Shown here piece after piece: positions 6,134 to 6,875 of a stretch of 6,875 nucleotides of DNA; within the stretch, counting starts at the first letter, position 1; the number at the start of each line of letters is the position of its first letter. Made by a program: the position numbers and the translations under genes. This stretch comes from Acidobacteriota bacterium (GTDB lineage: Bacteria > Acidobacteriota > Holophagae > Thermotomaculales > Thermotomaculaceae). Under the pieces are notes generated by a model that was not told where the DNA came from, did no database searches, and saw only the letters and a program-made list of their open reading frames with translations. The stretch lies in contig JALWHA010000319.1 of the NCBI GenBank assembly GCA_027038695.1, forward strand, positions 1 to 6,875. Reading direction: 5' to 3'.

Positions 6134-6875
6134 CCTTTCTCCCCATTTAAGTTTTTCTTTTAATACCTCAAAATAATTCTTTAATTTCGGATCAATTAAC
6201 AATGCCTTCCTCTCGGATTTTTTTACTTTAAGCATATGTTGTGAAGAAAACTTGTAACCCTTCTGCCCGTCAAAGGTTATAAAAATATCGGTATGCATCT
6301 TATTAAGGGAAACCTCAATTTCCGAATCAGAACCGATAATAATAGGCCTGTTTGTCAAAGAATGGGGACATATAGGGGTTATGGCAAGAACATTTGTAGA
6401 CGGGAATATAATAGCTCCTCCTGCAGCTAAAGAATAAGCGGTAGAGCCTGTCGGAGTGGATATTATTAGCCCGTCTGACTTATAATCCGACACAAAATCG
6501 CCGTCAATCATTAACCTTAAATCCATAATTCTAGCCAACGCCGCTTTGTTAACAACAACATCGTTTAAAACATGCTCTTCTACAATAACCTTTCCGTTTT
6601 CGTCGTAGATAATTCCCTGAAGCATAAGCCTTTCGTCAATTTGATAGTTCCCCTGAAGAGTATTGGTTAAAGCATCCTCAAACTCTTCCACTTGGACAAT
6701 AGTAAGAAAACCGAGACTGCCTAAATTTACCCCTAAAATCGGGATTTGCTTTCCCTTTAAAAGCCTGACAGAAGACAAAAGGGTTCCGTCTCCTCCTAAA
6801 ACAAGAAGCAAATCTACCGAATTGACAAAATCTCTTTCAGAAAGTCGAACAAAAAAACTCCCCAGAGAATTTCCT
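6131..6875 (-). CDS. nadK: NAD kinase, N-terminus cut off by the window edge
   Basis: ATP- or polyphosphate-dependent kinase converting NAD to NADP in the cytoplasm. Counting from the first full codon in the window (6874), GGDGT with its catalytic Asp is at 27-31. The LND pair (103-105) is the NE/D motif, SDGLIISTPTGSTAYSLAAG starts near 133, CPHSL is at 169-173 and DGQ at 202-204. All core NAD-kinase motifs are intact. The visible part is 247 residues. The TTG at 6811-6809 is not the start: the frame is open back to the edge, and residues before GGDGT (RDFVNSVDLLLVL) fit the family strand leading to this motif. About 30-50 N-terminal residues are missing. The stop abuts the glgP ribosome binding site with a 10-base gap between the genes, so the two probably share a transcript whose promoter lies outside the window. 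Confidence 0.95.
   Translation of the reverse strand, partial: GNSLGSFFVRLSERDFVNSVDLLLVLGGDGTLLSSVRLLKGKQIPILGVNLGSLGFLTIVQVEEFEDALTNTLQGNYQIDERLMLQGIIYDENGKVIVEEHVLNDVVVNKAALARIMDLRLMIDGDFVSDYKSDGLIISTPTGSTAYSLAAGGAIIFPSTNVLAITPICPHSLTNRPIIIGSDSEIEVSLNKMHTDIFITFDGQKGYKFSSQHMLKVKKSERKALLIDPKLKNYFEVLKEKLKWGER

Noticed and set aside
6809..6811. TTG as the start codon of NAD kinase
   Set aside because: The frame stays open to the right edge and the upstream codons encode a fitting strand before GGDGT.
1..6875. A novel defence, mobile or other accessory system
   Set aside because: No transposase, integrase, repeats, CRISPR, toxin-antitoxin or nuclease genes; nearly all genes are recognisable housekeeping or signalling families.

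Overview
The window is AT-rich, densely packed bacterial chromosome with seven genes and no intergenic gap longer than about 85 bases. There is no mobile element, CRISPR array, rRNA or tRNA that I can see. The membrane-embedded CDP-alcohol phosphatidyltransferase of the PssA type, the small DUF465 coiled-coil protein and strong GGGAGG/AGGAGG ribosome binding sites suggest a Gram-negative-type bacterium, possibly anaerobic or thermophilic. The HEISH form of the M49 peptidase motif recalls the enzyme known from Caldithrix abyssi. I cannot name the phylum from these data.

Layout: on the + strand, a 5'-truncated M49 (dipeptidyl peptidase III-like) metallopeptidase (2-1381) is followed by a single-domain STAS protein of the anti-sigma-factor-antagonist type (1448-1786). 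A bidirectional hairpin terminator (1808-1837) separates these from everything else, which lies on the - strand. Read in the direction of - strand transcription, this is: NAD kinase (cut off by the right edge, 6875-6131), alpha-glucan/glycogen phosphorylase (6120-3571), a DUF465 small coiled-coil protein (3509-3279), a CDP-diacylglycerol--serine O-phosphatidyltransferase (3248-2481), and a 187-residue protein resembling the N-terminal sensor domain of RsbR/RsbRD proteins (2399-1836).

The - strand seems to hold three transcription units that may also read through. NadK-glgP are tightly coupled: the stop codon of the first abuts the Shine-Dalgarno of the second. DUF465-pssA has its own promoter (TTGAAA-17-TATATT), and the RsbRD-like gene has a nearly identical one (TTGCAA-17-TATATT). 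Both promoters sit at the same distance from their start codons.

Functionally this is mostly housekeeping: NADP synthesis, glycogen breakdown, phospholipid synthesis and peptide degradation. The STAS protein and the RsbRD-like protein face each other across the shared terminator and may both belong to a partner-switching (stress/sigma regulation) pathway, but no kinase, phosphatase or sigma factor is visible here. Two apparent TTG 'starts' near the window edges (2 and 6811) are artefacts of truncation; both genes run off the window. I found no convincing sign of a new multi-gene system. The points most worth a second look are the HEISH-type M49 enzyme, the stand-alone RsbRD-like domain opposite a STAS gene, and the extra C-terminal domain of the phosphorylase.
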